Of a stretch of 64,000 nt of DNA, positions 1 through 10,500 are shown piece after piece. The position numbers and the translations under genes are program-made. The stretch comes from Plutella xylostella (taxonomy: Eukaryota; Arthropoda; Insecta; Lepidoptera; Plutellidae): contig NC_064000.1 in assembly GCF_932276165.1 (NCBI RefSeq), positions 2,356,001 through 2,420,000 of the forward strand. The letters run 5' to 3'. Below the pieces are notes generated by a model, which was given only the letters and a program-made list of their open reading frames with translations, was not told where the DNA came from and did no database searches. Every line of letters starts with the position of its first letter. The stretch's first letter is position 1.

Positions 1-59
1 CAGTGATAGCAACAATTTTAGTCCTCAGAAAACATTTATCTGATTATTGAAAAAACCCC
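1..59. repeat. Right end of a TTA-type MITE, cut by the window edge
   Basis: The sequence matches the right half of the complete element at 57579-57748 (shared cctcag, then acatttatctga, then a near-identical terminal stretch). It is followed by tta, as in the complete copy. It lies in the intron or downstream region of SNAPC1. Non-coding. Confidence 0.6.
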
Positions 60-78
60 TTAAAGGATTAAAAAAAAA

Positions 79-637
79 CCGGCCAAGTGCGAGTCGGGCT
101 CGCGCACAAAGGGTTCCGTAGCAGCAAAATTACAGTTAAATCAACCTATCTCAAAAACTATAAGAGATACTTTGATCAAACCAAAAATCGTTGAAAGAGT
201 TAATTAGCATGCATCACCTCTATTTTTTTTAGAATTTTATACCCCGTAGTTATAAAAATAGAGGGGGGGGGACATACTTTTTACGACTTTGAGAGCTGAT
301 ATCTCAAAAACCGTTCACTTTAAGAAAAATGTTTTTTAGAAAACTTTATATCATTTTAAAAGACCTTTCCATTGATACCCCACACGGGTATGTACATCGA
401 AAATAAAATTTCATCCCTCAGTTACATGTATGGGGGGCCCCACCCCCAATTCTTTTTTTTACTATTTAGTGTCATATTTTTGTAGCGGTTCATACAACAC
501 ATATTCCCATCAAATTTCATCACTGTAGTACTTATAGTTTCCGAGTAAATCGGCTGTGACAGACGGACAGACGGACATGACGAAACTATAAGGGTTCCGT
601 TTTTGCCATTTTGGCTACGGAACCCTAAAAACAGATA
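79..637. repeat. Non-autonomous transposable element with inverted ends
   Basis: The left part carries gggttccgtagc at 111-122 and the right part ends with its inverted form, gctacggaaccct. Before the left copy comes ggccaagtgcgagtcgggct, a stretch I recognise as common in lepidopteran repeats. The internal part is AT-rich, with gacagacggacagacggaca near the right end. No coding potential is seen. The superfamily cannot be told from the sequence alone. Confidence 0.6.
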
Positions 638-731
638 TATGGTTCTATTCATCTGTGACATGTTATGATAGCACATTCAAATTTTATAACAGAAACCTTT
701 CAAACAAAGCAATTTTCTCAACAAAACTCAC

Positions 732-3571
732 CATCAAAAGCCTTCCTCATAGAACTTTCAATCCCGTACTCCCTATCAGCAATATGGAACTCCACATATC
801 CTCCTATCATGAGAGAGCCCAGTATGTACAGGACGTCGTACCTCCTCTGCCGCCGCGCCATGTCTTCCAGGCTGTGTATAGCGTCCAGGTCTGCTGGGGT
901 TATGCGGAGTTTGGCAAACCTCTTGTACGGTTGGAGGTGGAGAAGGCTGTAGACTAGGAAGAGGCCTGCTACGCATTCCTGGGAAAGGAGGGTGTGTTTT
1001 TTAATGATTTTTGGTTTGGTTGGGAAAATAAATGTAGGGTGTGGGGTATTGGATTTGATTGATAGTAAGTTGAAATGTGACTTAGTCCCGAGATTATGTT
1101 TTCAATGCCAAGTGGGGTGGTAGCACCACAGCAATACCATTTATTTTTGTAGTCACGTTTACGTGCAATCGTTTTCAAGTGACCATAAGCAGTTGTTTGG
1201 CATTTGTTTGTGGCGTTCCAGGCACTCCCTCCCATTGTTAGGTTGCCATAAGTAACATAGTCCTAAACTGTCCCAAATATGCTTTCGTTTCAGCCTTCTT
1301 ATTGGAATACAACCTGTGTCAGTAGCCAGTTTGTAAGGGTGTCAGCAATACCATTTAGTAAATATATCTGACCTCATAGCTGGTGGTGTTCCCGACCATG
1401 TACCGCTTGGCGACGGCCACCAGCTCCTCCGACAGTTCCGCCACCTCCACACCCGTAGTCTTGCCTCTGTTGTGTTGGTGAACACAAAATAAACCTGTTA
1501 GTAATTCTTGTAATGTCTATTTTGAGTGTGTCTCATAGTTTACATGCTTTTTTCCATCATTTTGATGTGAATGGAACATCTGTGCATATTCCATAAGGTC
1601 TATAAATTTGTTCTAAATAATAACATTGAACTATTTATTTAAGGGCTGAATTTCAATAGCCAGATAGCAAGAGATTCAAAAGTTATCTTGGGGCATTAGT
1701 TTCAGAAATAAATTAGTATGAGAGACCACAAAAATGATCCTGAGTAGCTATTAAATTAAAAAGTATAATTTAAAAAAAAATGCTTTTGATGTACAGATCC
1801 CTAAAACAAGACAGCAAAGTAACATGACTTAAAACAACTCACTGGAACACCAGAGCGAAGTTCATGTCCTTCCAGATGTTGCAGAACACCTGGTAGTTGA
1901 GGGTCTCCGTCTCCAGGCACTTGTGCATCAGCTCATCGCAGTCATCCGAGAACCCCTCCGCCAAGTTTATCAGAATCCCCTGGGTATCTGAAAATTAATT
2001 ATGATATTTTTTTATAGGTAATAATGTTATGGTTTTCTTAATTAAAGGTTGGCTGGAAGAAATTGCTTTTTGGAAATAACCCTACCATTGTGTATAGGGC
2101 ATGCAATACCGGAACTATTTTCAATACCGGTATTGAGTTCCGGTATTGCAACTCAATACCGGGATCCCGGTATTAGATTTCCTTGTAATAAATGGCATAT
2201 ATTTTTTTTTTTTTTTTTGTTCCTTGATTGTTCTAACTTGCGATCAGTCGTTGGACCATAAGCAGTTCTTTTGAGTGGTAGAGTGACTTGCAGAACTGGC
2301 CTCTCCATTGATAGGCTGTCCTTCATTAAAATTTATTCAGTTTTATTCAACTGAATAATTGTCCCAGATGTGGCTTCGTTTAAGGCGACGGGTCATTTCT
2401 GTCTGTGTTAGACATCGCACCAGCTCATTTTCATGATTTGTTACCCTGTCTCTGTAGGCTTTTGTGAGATGCTTAACTTCCTCTTTCACAGTAGGTATTT
2501 CTAGGTAAGCATGTATTTCATCAGTTTTTGTAAACCAGGGAGCTCTTGCTATGGTCCTCAGTGCATTATTTTGGAATCTTTGCAGTATTTCAATGTTGCT
2601 GTTTTTTGCCGTACCCCACAACTGTATACCATAAGTCCAGACGGGTTTTAAAATGGATTTGTAAATAAGCATTTTATTGTTTAGTGACAGTCTTGACTGC
2701 GGGCCGAGCAGCCATTGGAGAGATCTAAAACGGTAGTTCAGCTCATCGCGTTTTTTCTGGATGTGTTTTTTCCAAGTTTGCCTCGCGACCTTTAATCACA
2801 ATGGCATATATTGTGATTAAAGGTCGTATAGGTCAAAATAAAACGAGAAAAAGCAATGAAATTCAGTATTTTGTAATAGATTTTTACGAGAATTGAGTAT
2901 TAGAGTTTAAATTTTACAATAAATTATTATTTTTACATCCAGAGTCCGTTTACGCATGGACAACAGTAGATATCAAACGGCCGAAAACTGCATCAAACGG
3001 TTGGAAACAAGTGCGCTTTCACAATACATAGGAATACTATATCTTAATCGCTTTATTATAGCCTAAAAAAGTCCGATTCCGGTATTACTTCAATACCGGT
3101 ATTGAAAAAGCGTGAATTTTGTCCCTAATACCGGTATTACGAATACCGGTATTGCCGTATTGCATGCCCTAATTGTGTACCTTTAGTGTGTTTTCATTTG
3201 CAATGTATTTATAGTGTCTTCAATAAAGTGGCCACAATAAAATACTTCTTTAAACTAAGGATTGTTTATTGTGAACTTAGGTGTTTGCATAAAGGGATTC
3301 ATAGGTATAATTTGATTGCAAGAAAGAGCATTTGTTACTTACAAGAGGAAATTAAGGCATGATTTATATGAAACACAATCAAAACAAATCAAGTTATTCT
3401 CAACATTGTGTACACATAAGTGTATTTCTACAGGTTATCATTATCAGTAGTATTTTATGTTCGAATCTAATGTATTCAATATAAGGATATTGCTATACGA
3501 ACTTAAACATAAAACAATATAATTTTCAACTTACTTCTTGTCCTACTACTTTTTTGCTTGGGCATGGGCAT
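732..3571 (-). CDS. SNAPC1: SNAPC1 (snRNA-activating protein complex subunit 1 / SNAP43), 3' end outside window
   Basis: Subunit of the nuclear complex that binds the proximal sequence element of snRNA promoters and supports Pol II and Pol III snRNA transcription. Four coding exons read on the minus strand: 3535-3571 (start ATG at 3571, a short Lys/Ser/Arg-rich N-terminus), 1843-1987, 1373-1466 and 732-978. Phases fit at every junction (AGA A|AT, CA|A) and each exon has a GT donor and AG acceptor. The order of conserved blocks matches the family: a segment around DDCDELMHKC, then FCNIWKDMNF, then the RYMVGNT segment, then LFLVYSLLHLQPYKRF and RRYDVLYILGSLMIGGYVEF. About 174 residues are visible and human SNAPC1 is about 368, so later exons lie left of position 1. 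The donor at 726-731 is a clean gtgagt. Assignment rests on remembered family similarity. Confidence 0.85.
1641..1680. repeat. Half copy of the TTA-type MITE
   Basis: Begins with agggctgaatttcaatagcc, close to the left end of the complete copy at 57579. The right half is missing or too diverged. It lies in SNAPC1 intron 2. Confidence 0.45.
2095..3171. mobile_element. hAT-like non-autonomous transposon in SNAPC1 intron 1
   Basis: The terminal inverted repeat tagggcatgcaatac at 2095 is matched by gtattgcatgcccta ending at 3171. Both sides carry the same 8-bp direct repeat attgtgta (2087-2094 and 3172-3179). Eight-bp duplications and TAGGG-type ends are typical of hAT elements. Both ends hold several copies of aataccggtatt, a palindromic subterminal motif. 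No transposase frame remains. A 598-bp LINE fragment (2202-2799) has inserted inside, so the original element was about 470 bp. Confidence 0.85.
2202..2799 (-). mobile_element. 5'-truncated Jockey-like LINE fragment nested in the hAT element
   Basis: On the minus strand a frame from 2672 to 2343 encodes the C-terminal part of a non-LTR reverse-transcriptase protein (YGIQLWGTAKNSNIEILQRFQN and on to a LKRSHIWDNY-like end), the typical thumb and tail of Jockey-clade ORF2. It is followed by a short 3' untranslated part and a poly-A tail, seen as a T run at 2202-2218. The insertion is flanked by the direct repeat aatggcatatatt (2191 and 2800), which shows target-primed insertion. At the 5' junction the host flank is repeated in inverted form (see findings). 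Confidence 0.85.
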
Positions 3572-3889
3572 TTTGAATACAAATATGGTATAAACAATTT
3601 TTTTACTAACACATTATTTCATTTACACTCTTTAGTTTATTGCAAGCTACAATGTACCGAAAGCCAATGTGTAGTTATTTTTCTTTTGAAACTTTAAAAA
3701 TAAATTGACGAAAATATCGCGCGCGCCTGTTGCTTTTTGCATTTTTTTTTTGTAAATCACAGACCATAATTGAAATAAATGTACTGCCAAGTGTCAAAAA
3801 TTTTTTGTTGGTTCTCTGTGCACACGGGAAGTTATTATTCTGAGACTCTGATAATATTTTGCCTTGTTATTCTTTGCGAAGAGCGGTGC
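3572..3889. other. SNAPC1 upstream region
   Basis: About 320 bp upstream of the SNAPC1 start. AT-rich with a short CG-rich spot (cgcgcgcgcctg near 3719). I see no clear core promoter element. A 5' untranslated part of SNAPC1 is expected here. Confidence 0.4.
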
Positions 3890-4227
3890 ACGGTGGCGGT
3901 GGTAGGTAGCTCAGTCGGGTAAGATAAGAGCCCGCTTCTCAAGAGATTCGGGTCCGAATCCCGATTCCTCGTGAGCTGCTGTCGTCGGCAACCAGTCGAT
4001 GCGGCGGCTCACTGAGACGAAGACAGTCAACAAGACGCCGCCTGCTGAACAGGCGGCCCCCCGGACCCAGGAGCTGGTTGGCCCTGGAGAAGAAGCCCGG
4101 GCAAGGAGGGCTCCCTCAAAGGCCCGAAGCCTGCGCCCTGACGGGCGCAGAAGACAACCAACGACGAATCCCGGCATTGACATACCATCGCTCTAACGGT
4201 GAAGGCAAACATCGTGTGTACCTATTA
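3890..4227 (+). mobile_element. Candidate tRNA-derived SINE with a long GC-rich body
   Basis: The segment 3897-3972 looks like a degenerate tRNA. It has a box A-like tagctcagtcgggt, a D-stem pair gctc/gagc and a T-arm of tcggg, loop tccgaat, cccga that fits box B. It does not fold into a clean tRNA, because the anticodon arm is poor. A GC-rich, non-AT body of about 250 bp follows, quite unlike its surroundings, and then the tandem repeats at 4228-4489. Small frames on both strands of this body look like chance. No clear target duplication was found. Confidence 0.5.
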
Positions 4228-4489
4228 TACTCTCTCGTGTTGCTATTACTCTTCAACGAATGCAACGTTAATTTTGTTTTATATTTCTCGAGTAGTTACT
4301 CTCTCGTATATGCTATGTCTCTTTAACGAATGCAACGTTAATTTTGTTTTATATTTCTCGTATTGATATGTCTCTTCAACGAATGCAACGTTAATTTTGT
4401 TTTATATTTCTCGAGTAGTTACTCTCTCGTATTGCTATGTCTCTTCAACGAATGCAACGTTAATTTTGTTTTATATTTCTCGAGTAGTT
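4228..4489. repeat. Four-unit tandem repeat
   Basis: Four imperfect units share a core, aacgaatgcaacgttaattt followed by tgttttatatttctcg. They are separated by variable linkers such as agtagttactctctcgta, with unit spacing of roughly 53 to 71 bp. The array lies directly after the candidate SINE and may be its tail or an independent microsatellite-like expansion. Confidence 0.85.
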
Positions 4490-4687
4490 CGAACTTTGGA
4501 TAGGGTAAATGCAATAAAATACAAAACATTGAATTAACAAGTTTATTAATAGTAAATATATAGGTTGGTAGATACTTAACTTATTGAATAGTTAGTCGTA
4601 AAAAAATATTGGAATGATTAAATAAAGAAATATGTACAGCCTGGGGCTAAGAAACGTAACCCCTCTAGGGTATGAATGTTACCAGCA

Positions 4688-4813
4688 GATGGCCTAACCA
4701 GGGGCACAAGACGTGACAAGAGTTTGCGTCGCGCTCACTCACATCGCGCGGCTTCGGAAGTGAGCGCGACGGATAACTTTTCTCACGTCTTGCGTCCCGT
4801 GCTAGGCATTCTG
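4688..4813. repeat. Palindromic MITE (family with ends near tggcctaac/gctaggca)
   Basis: The halves are inverted: gggcacaagacgtgac on the left against gtcttgcgtcccgtgc on the right, with gtcgcgctcactc pairing to gagtgagcgcgac-type sequence in the middle. Relatives lie at 17561-17660 and 21209-21303. Downstream of the DPM1 stop. Confidence 0.6.
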
Positions 4814-4973
4814 AGAGTGGTTCTTTCATTCAGTTATACATAAACTAAGTAATGTTATGATTATGCATTGCCAACAGTGTCTGGGAAGAGACTATCTACC
4901 GAAGAATTATACATTAGAGTTTAATTAATTTAAGAAGAAAATAAAATATATAACTATATATAAATATTGAACC

Positions 4974-7028
4974 TTATGTTGTAGCGAACAAGTATAAAAG
5001 TGCCTTGGCGAACTGCACTATTTCCGATCCACCCAACTTAGATTCACCGTAAACTCGATCCACAAATGTAATTGGAACTTCCCCTATGGTGTACTCCAAC
5101 TGTCTGGCTCTGAAAATGAAACATCATTTTAAAACATCGATTAATTATCAGTATCACATACAAAATTATAGTTCTGTTATTTTAATTTTATTACAAGAGC
5201 GTGGTATTTCGTTAGTGATGGGTCGTCGACTGAGCCATAATTATAGCAATATTACTTTAATATTGGACTGAGAGTTTAAGCTCCAAGGCGCTCCGCTCAC
5301 TGCACGAGAGTCGAGGCGTCGCGGCGGCGGCGACAGAGGCGCGCCTTCTCTACATTCTCTATATGCGAGCCCAGGTTGAGGCGCTGTCGCGGCGCAGGCT
5401 AGGCGAAAACTTGAAATTGTGAGACATAATTCCCTGCTCCTTTAAGCTGAAGCGACGCCGCCTAGACTCTAGCAGTGAGCAGAGCACTTTCGGCTATTTG
5501 TGGTATTCAATATCAAAGGACAGTGAGGTCACATAATATTATATTCATGCAGAACTCTCGCCCAAATGTTGTAGTTACCAAAAGTAATATATGCTTAAAA
5601 CAAACCTGATGATCATTTCCATTTGAAATACATATCCCTTGGACACGCAGCTGTCTATCAGCTTCTGCAGGACATCTTTCTTGTATAACCTGGAAATATA
5701 GTTTATTAAATTAGGTTATTATTATTAATAGACATAAATATAGGGACTAAAAGTTGAAAATTAAAATAGTGTACAAAATTTTAAATTGTTTTTACATTAT
5801 AGTATTCTTGTACTATGCAAGTAAGTCTGCATGGACATTAGTTCAATTTTCATTAGTTCAATTCCATACAATACTAATATGCATTTGTTGACTACATATT
5901 TATTTTCTAGAGAAATTAACTTTATTGAAATATAATGTCTAATAATGTAAAGCCTGAGTAAATCAATTAATTTACCTAAAAGACCCAGTTAAATCAGAAG
6001 CCCCAGGCCTCAGAAGTAGTTGTGTGACGAAGTTGGCTCCTCGTGATATCAGCTTCCTCTTGAAGTCCCACCCGTGCACGCCGCCATCTCCAACATAGCG
6101 GGTTCCGGAGACAATGTCATATTCATGTTCCCTTTGGAGCTCTATAAACTTAGGAATGAATTTTGGCTGCAAAAAATAGACAGTTTTAATGTTAGATTTA
6201 GTTTATGAATAAATAAGGTTACATGAATACCTATTAATAAATTTAAAAAGGCATTTGGTTGAGGACTCAAACAATGTTATTTTATTAGGTATTATTATAT
6301 GGGCTAATGTGGTTAGTTTCTAGTAATTATAAACCATTATCTTCTCACAAAATAATATATAGTGAGAAATCTTATTTAATTTCATATTAAGAAATATTTT
6401 AAACATCTAGCGTGCCAGGTATTCAAAACCTAGAGGTATTTGGATGAGGAAGGGTCATGTTAGTGTGCCTACAGCTTCCTGTAAGGGACTTACTTATAAG
6501 TTATAACCAGCCTTATTATTCACTGGTAATGATGATGGCTCTCAGGATCATTTTCTAAGCATGACTATGATCTTATCGTCGTGTGTTGATATAGACTTAC
6601 ATGATGGCTCAAGTCAGCGTCCATAATAATAATGAAATTCCCCGTAGCATGTTTGATGCCGTGTATGTACGCCGTACCAAGGCCGAGTTTCTTCTCCCGC
6701 GGACGAAGCACTATTTTATTGGACCCGTACAGAGTTTGCAGTTGTTTGGCCACATCCAGAGTTCCATCCGGACTGCCATCATCGATTATTATCACTTCGT
6801 AGTCGTAGCTACTGTGGAATTAAGAAAATACCTTGTTATCTTACGTTTGCTTTGTGATAGAAATTTGATAAGTAAATTGACAGCAATAACTCACGTGCTG
6901 TCCAAATATTTGACGATTAGCCATATTATGATCGGCAGATTTTCTCGTTCATTGTATGTTGGAAGTAATATTGAGTATTTGTCACTTTTCGTGATTTCAG
7001 AATCTACAGCTGACGCCGACATGGTCAT
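4974..7028 (-). CDS. DPM1: DPM1, dolichol-phosphate mannosyltransferase catalytic subunit
   Basis: Transfers mannose from GDP-mannose to dolichyl phosphate on the cytosolic face of the ER. The product, Dol-P-Man, feeds N-glycosylation, GPI anchors and O- and C-mannosylation. Five exons: 6895-7028, 6601-6811, 5976-6166, 5606-5689 and 4974-5109, together 756 bp and 251 residues, close to the 260 of the human protein. All junction phases fit. Seen in order: YSILLPTYNERENLP, the GT-A nucleotide-binding IIIDDGSPDGT, LRPREKKLGLGTAYIHG, the metal-binding DADLSHH, SGTRYVGDGGV, LLRPGASDLTGSFR, SKGYVFQMEM, VPITFVDRVYGESKLGG and a C-terminus FATT-stop as in animals. No membrane anchor is present, so it would need DPM2/DPM3-type partners (family knowledge). 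The ATG at 7028 gives MTMSAS; the one at 7022 is an equally possible start. Head to head with NKIRAS. Confidence 0.95.
5280..5495. repeat. GC-rich inverted-repeat element in the last DPM1 intron
   Basis: The segment aggcgctccgctcactgcac on the left is inverted as gcagtgagcagagcact on the right. The centre is rich in gcggcggcggcg. It is probably an old MITE. Its base composition stands out from the AT-rich intron. No coding frame. Confidence 0.45.
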
Positions 7029-7595
7029 GTTGATGAATCGAAAAATAAAACAAAATATGACAGATGACACCCCACCACTTATCATGACAGTTGTTACTAG
7101 TACGTTCGAATCCGGTATCGTGACGACGATCAACCAAAAATAATCCTATAAGGAATAGTGATTCCCCTGGATTCCCCAATAGAGGAGTGGATTTAAGAAA
7201 ACAGGGTGAACCGGGAAAATATTAGAAACAAGAGGCAATACAACAACAACTATGGCAGGAATGGTTTTTTGACTTTTTAGGTTTATAACGGAGGCAGAGA
7301 CGGCCGTAAATGGTATCTGTGTTGACAAATAGTACTCTGTGTTTGACATCAGTCAAACCGAAGACAGGAGCTATTTCTCAGCTGATGAAAAAATGGAAAA
7401 AGTTAGAAAAAGTATTGTAAATAACGGGAAATTTTACTAAATTTCACAATGGAATAAATTAGTATTGCAATGGTGTACTATCAGTGTATTTAGGACACTC
7501 AAAAGTCTTATAAACAACTGTAATTTCCACGAAGCGAAGCTGATGAAGTAATACGTATCAGTAAATTTGATTTATTTCTTTACTATACTATTAAT
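7029..7595. promoter_or_regulatory. Shared upstream region of DPM1 and NKIRAS (divergent pair)
   Basis: The 567 bp between the two start codons must hold the promoters and 5' leaders of both genes, which run in opposite directions. I see no clear TATA box. Small frames on both strands here are not conserved and look like chance. Calling it bidirectional is an inference from gene layout only. Confidence 0.5.
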
Positions 7596-10500
7596 ATGGG
7601 GAAAACTAGCAAGGTTGTGATCTGCGGTATGCGTGGCGTTGGCAAGACGGCGATATTGGAGCAGCTGATCTATGGAAATGTGAATCTGAAGTCCTCCTTT
7701 TACCCAACCATTGAAGACATCTACGTCGCTAACATCGAAACGGACCGTGGGACGAAGGAACGGGTGTGCTTCTACGACACAGCTGGACTGGAACCACCGC
7801 TCACAGGTATTTATCAAGGTTATTAATTTAAATTCTTATTAAATTATCAAACTTTCCCACTTTTTTTCGTGTTAAGTAAAAAAAACCGATAAATGAAACT
7901 TTACAGTAGGCATTGTATAGTAGGTACTAAGCGTGTGAAATTTTATAGGTAGATTGAAAACAGTCTGGTTACCAACTTCCTTCCCAGGCCCATATATATT
8001 CATTAAAAGAGTGTGTTACCCTTTTACTATCTAGATTGTCTACATAGACAGGCTGGAAGAAATTAATACTTAATAAGTAAATTTATATTGAAGCTATTCA
8101 GAATTTTTTATGTGAACAAAATGTCTTGAGTTTGTTATTTCACAAAAATTCATAGTACTTACAGAAAAAAAGCTGTACTTAAAAATATATTTGTTTGAAT
8201 AACAGCACAAACAAACGTTGCAGGCCCCCCGCAGTCCCCGACGATGCAGCTCACTGCCAACCAGGTGCTGCAGCGGCACTACCTGAACTTCGCCGAGGGC
8301 TACATCATGGTCTACGACTCCACCAAGCCCGAGTCTCTGGACGTGCTCATGTACTTAAAGAAAGACATTGATAGAAATAAGGATAAGAAAGAGGTCAGTA
8401 TTCCTACACTATGCAATATTGTTGACTACAGCTGAAATTGGGTTGGTCACCATAGTTAGATCAGTTGTTGGAGTGATTTAAATTTTGCCAACCTGCCTGA
8501 TGGTTTTTATTGCAGCTATTGGTGTAGAGATGACATCAATTTCCAACAATAAACTATAAATCTGCAAGTTTAAGTTATAAAGCTTTAGGCCAAACCTACA
8601 TATATTATGTGGGAGTGAGATAGTATGAGTGAGCGAGTAAGATGATAGGAAATGGTAGATGGCGCCACTGGCGATTCATATTATAACCTTGTTGTCATGT
8701 TGTGTGCACTCGCAAGAGACTCGCAAGTTATTAATTAAAATAAACGTGTAAAACCAGTAATCTGCGTCTAATTTCCCCACAATTTGGGGGCTCGACCGCG
8801 ATTGATCTAAAGACGAACGATTCCTGAAGATTCAAGACGATTTCACGAAGATTTCAAGACGACAAGACGGAAGACGCACGTGGATACGTGGGTGAAAATT
8901 TTCGTAGTTACTGGTTTTCGGTGTGTAAAGACGTACAAATTACGACGCGAGTGAATTAACACAACAAAATCATGCCGAAAGGACGTCGCGTGAATGCAAG
9001 TGCTTCTTTTGACGAGACTGTGGTGGCTGAAACACGGCCCGTGATGCAGGTTGGATTTGGGGACGACTTAGTTCCTAAGTTCAGTGGCCAAGACAAAATC
9101 TACGCTGTCTCGAGGTGGATTCAAGACGTGGAGGACAATGCTGAGATACTGCAGTGGACTCCGTTGCAACAACTTATTGTCGCGAGAAGATCGTTGGTGG
9201 GCACCGCGGCGCTATGGCTGAAATCAGAGCGGCCTTTCAAGACGTGGGACGAGATGAAACAAGCGTTAGCCAAAGAATTTCCGGATTCCATAGATCAAAA
9301 AACACTACACGAAACCATGGCCAGCCGTAAGAAACATGAAGACGAGAGCTGCCTCGATTACCTTCTCGTCATGAAGGAGTTGGGCAAACGCGGCAGGATG
9401 GCGGACTACGTGGCCATAAAATACATTATAGAAGGCATACAAGACGCAGAATGCAATAAGATTATGTTGTATGGGGCGACCACGTACCCCGAACTCAAAG
9501 AAAAGTTACGCATATACGAGGTGGTAAAAGAAAAACTTCAGATAGAAGGTGCTACAAGAAGAAATAGGGAACCTATGACGCATACAAGACTGCCCAGACT
9601 GCCTGCGCTGAGATGCTACAACTGTGGAGAGAGAAACCATCACTCTAGAGAATGCCCGCATCAACATCTTGGGCTAAAATGTTTTAAGTGTAATGGTTTT
9701 GGGCATATCGCGACGAGTTGCAATGTCCAGCCACGCCAGCCAGAGGGGGCGTCGCAATCGGCACAAACTTCAACAAGCGGAAACTACGGCGGCCAATCAG
9801 ATGCAAGAACTAGCCGTCCAAACTTCCGGGGACAACAGTCATTCCGGCAGGTTGGCAACAATGGCGGCGGAGAGACGCGACAACTTCAAGGTGGACCAAG
9901 ACGGACGATGTTCGCAGCGGAAAATCAAGATGCGACGACAGAGGGCAGCACCTACGCAAACATGGCGGATACGAGGAGCAATGGCGTGCCGATCGATATG
10001 TCAATCGATGACATTGACAGACGTTTGACAACTGACAGCAATGAGGTTATGTTGAACGTAAACAAAGATGTTTCAAACACGACGAAGGAAATATGGTTGA
10101 AAAAACCCGAAAAAGACGTGAAGATTATGGAAAATATGGCAAGCGCACTTATCGACACGGGCAGCGAAGTGAATTTAATGTCGGAAACGTTCTACAACAC
10201 AATCGGATGTCCCAAATGTGATGATGAAATACTTGCGTTGTCGGGACTTGGACAAATGAAAGTGCATTCTATGGGAAAGTTGACGGTTCCAGTGATTATT
10301 GATGGACACGAATATCACAAAGTTTCATTCCATGTCGTTTCTAAAGACTCTATGCCGTATAAGTTAATAATAGGACAAGACTTTTTACAAAATGTGACAA
10401 TGTTAATGAATGAAGGGAACATAATGTTATTGCCGTCGAGTGAGGATTGGTTGCGCAATATTTCATGTTTTGTTTCAGATAGCATTTATGACATAGGTTG

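Noticed and set aside
655..957. Plus-strand coding frame
   Set aside because: It is the antisense shadow of SNAPC1 exon 732-978, which has family similarity and proper splice sites.
3911..4326. Several overlapping frames on both strands
   Set aside because: They arise from the GC-rich SINE-like body and disagree with each other; no conserved motif.
4228..4489. CRISPR-like array
   Set aside because: Repeats and spacers are not regular, spacers are near-identical, and the host is an animal. It is a tandem repeat.
9693..10028. Second protein inside the Gypsy gag region
   Set aside because: Overlapping frame in the other phase with no domain. The gag-pol frame explains the region.
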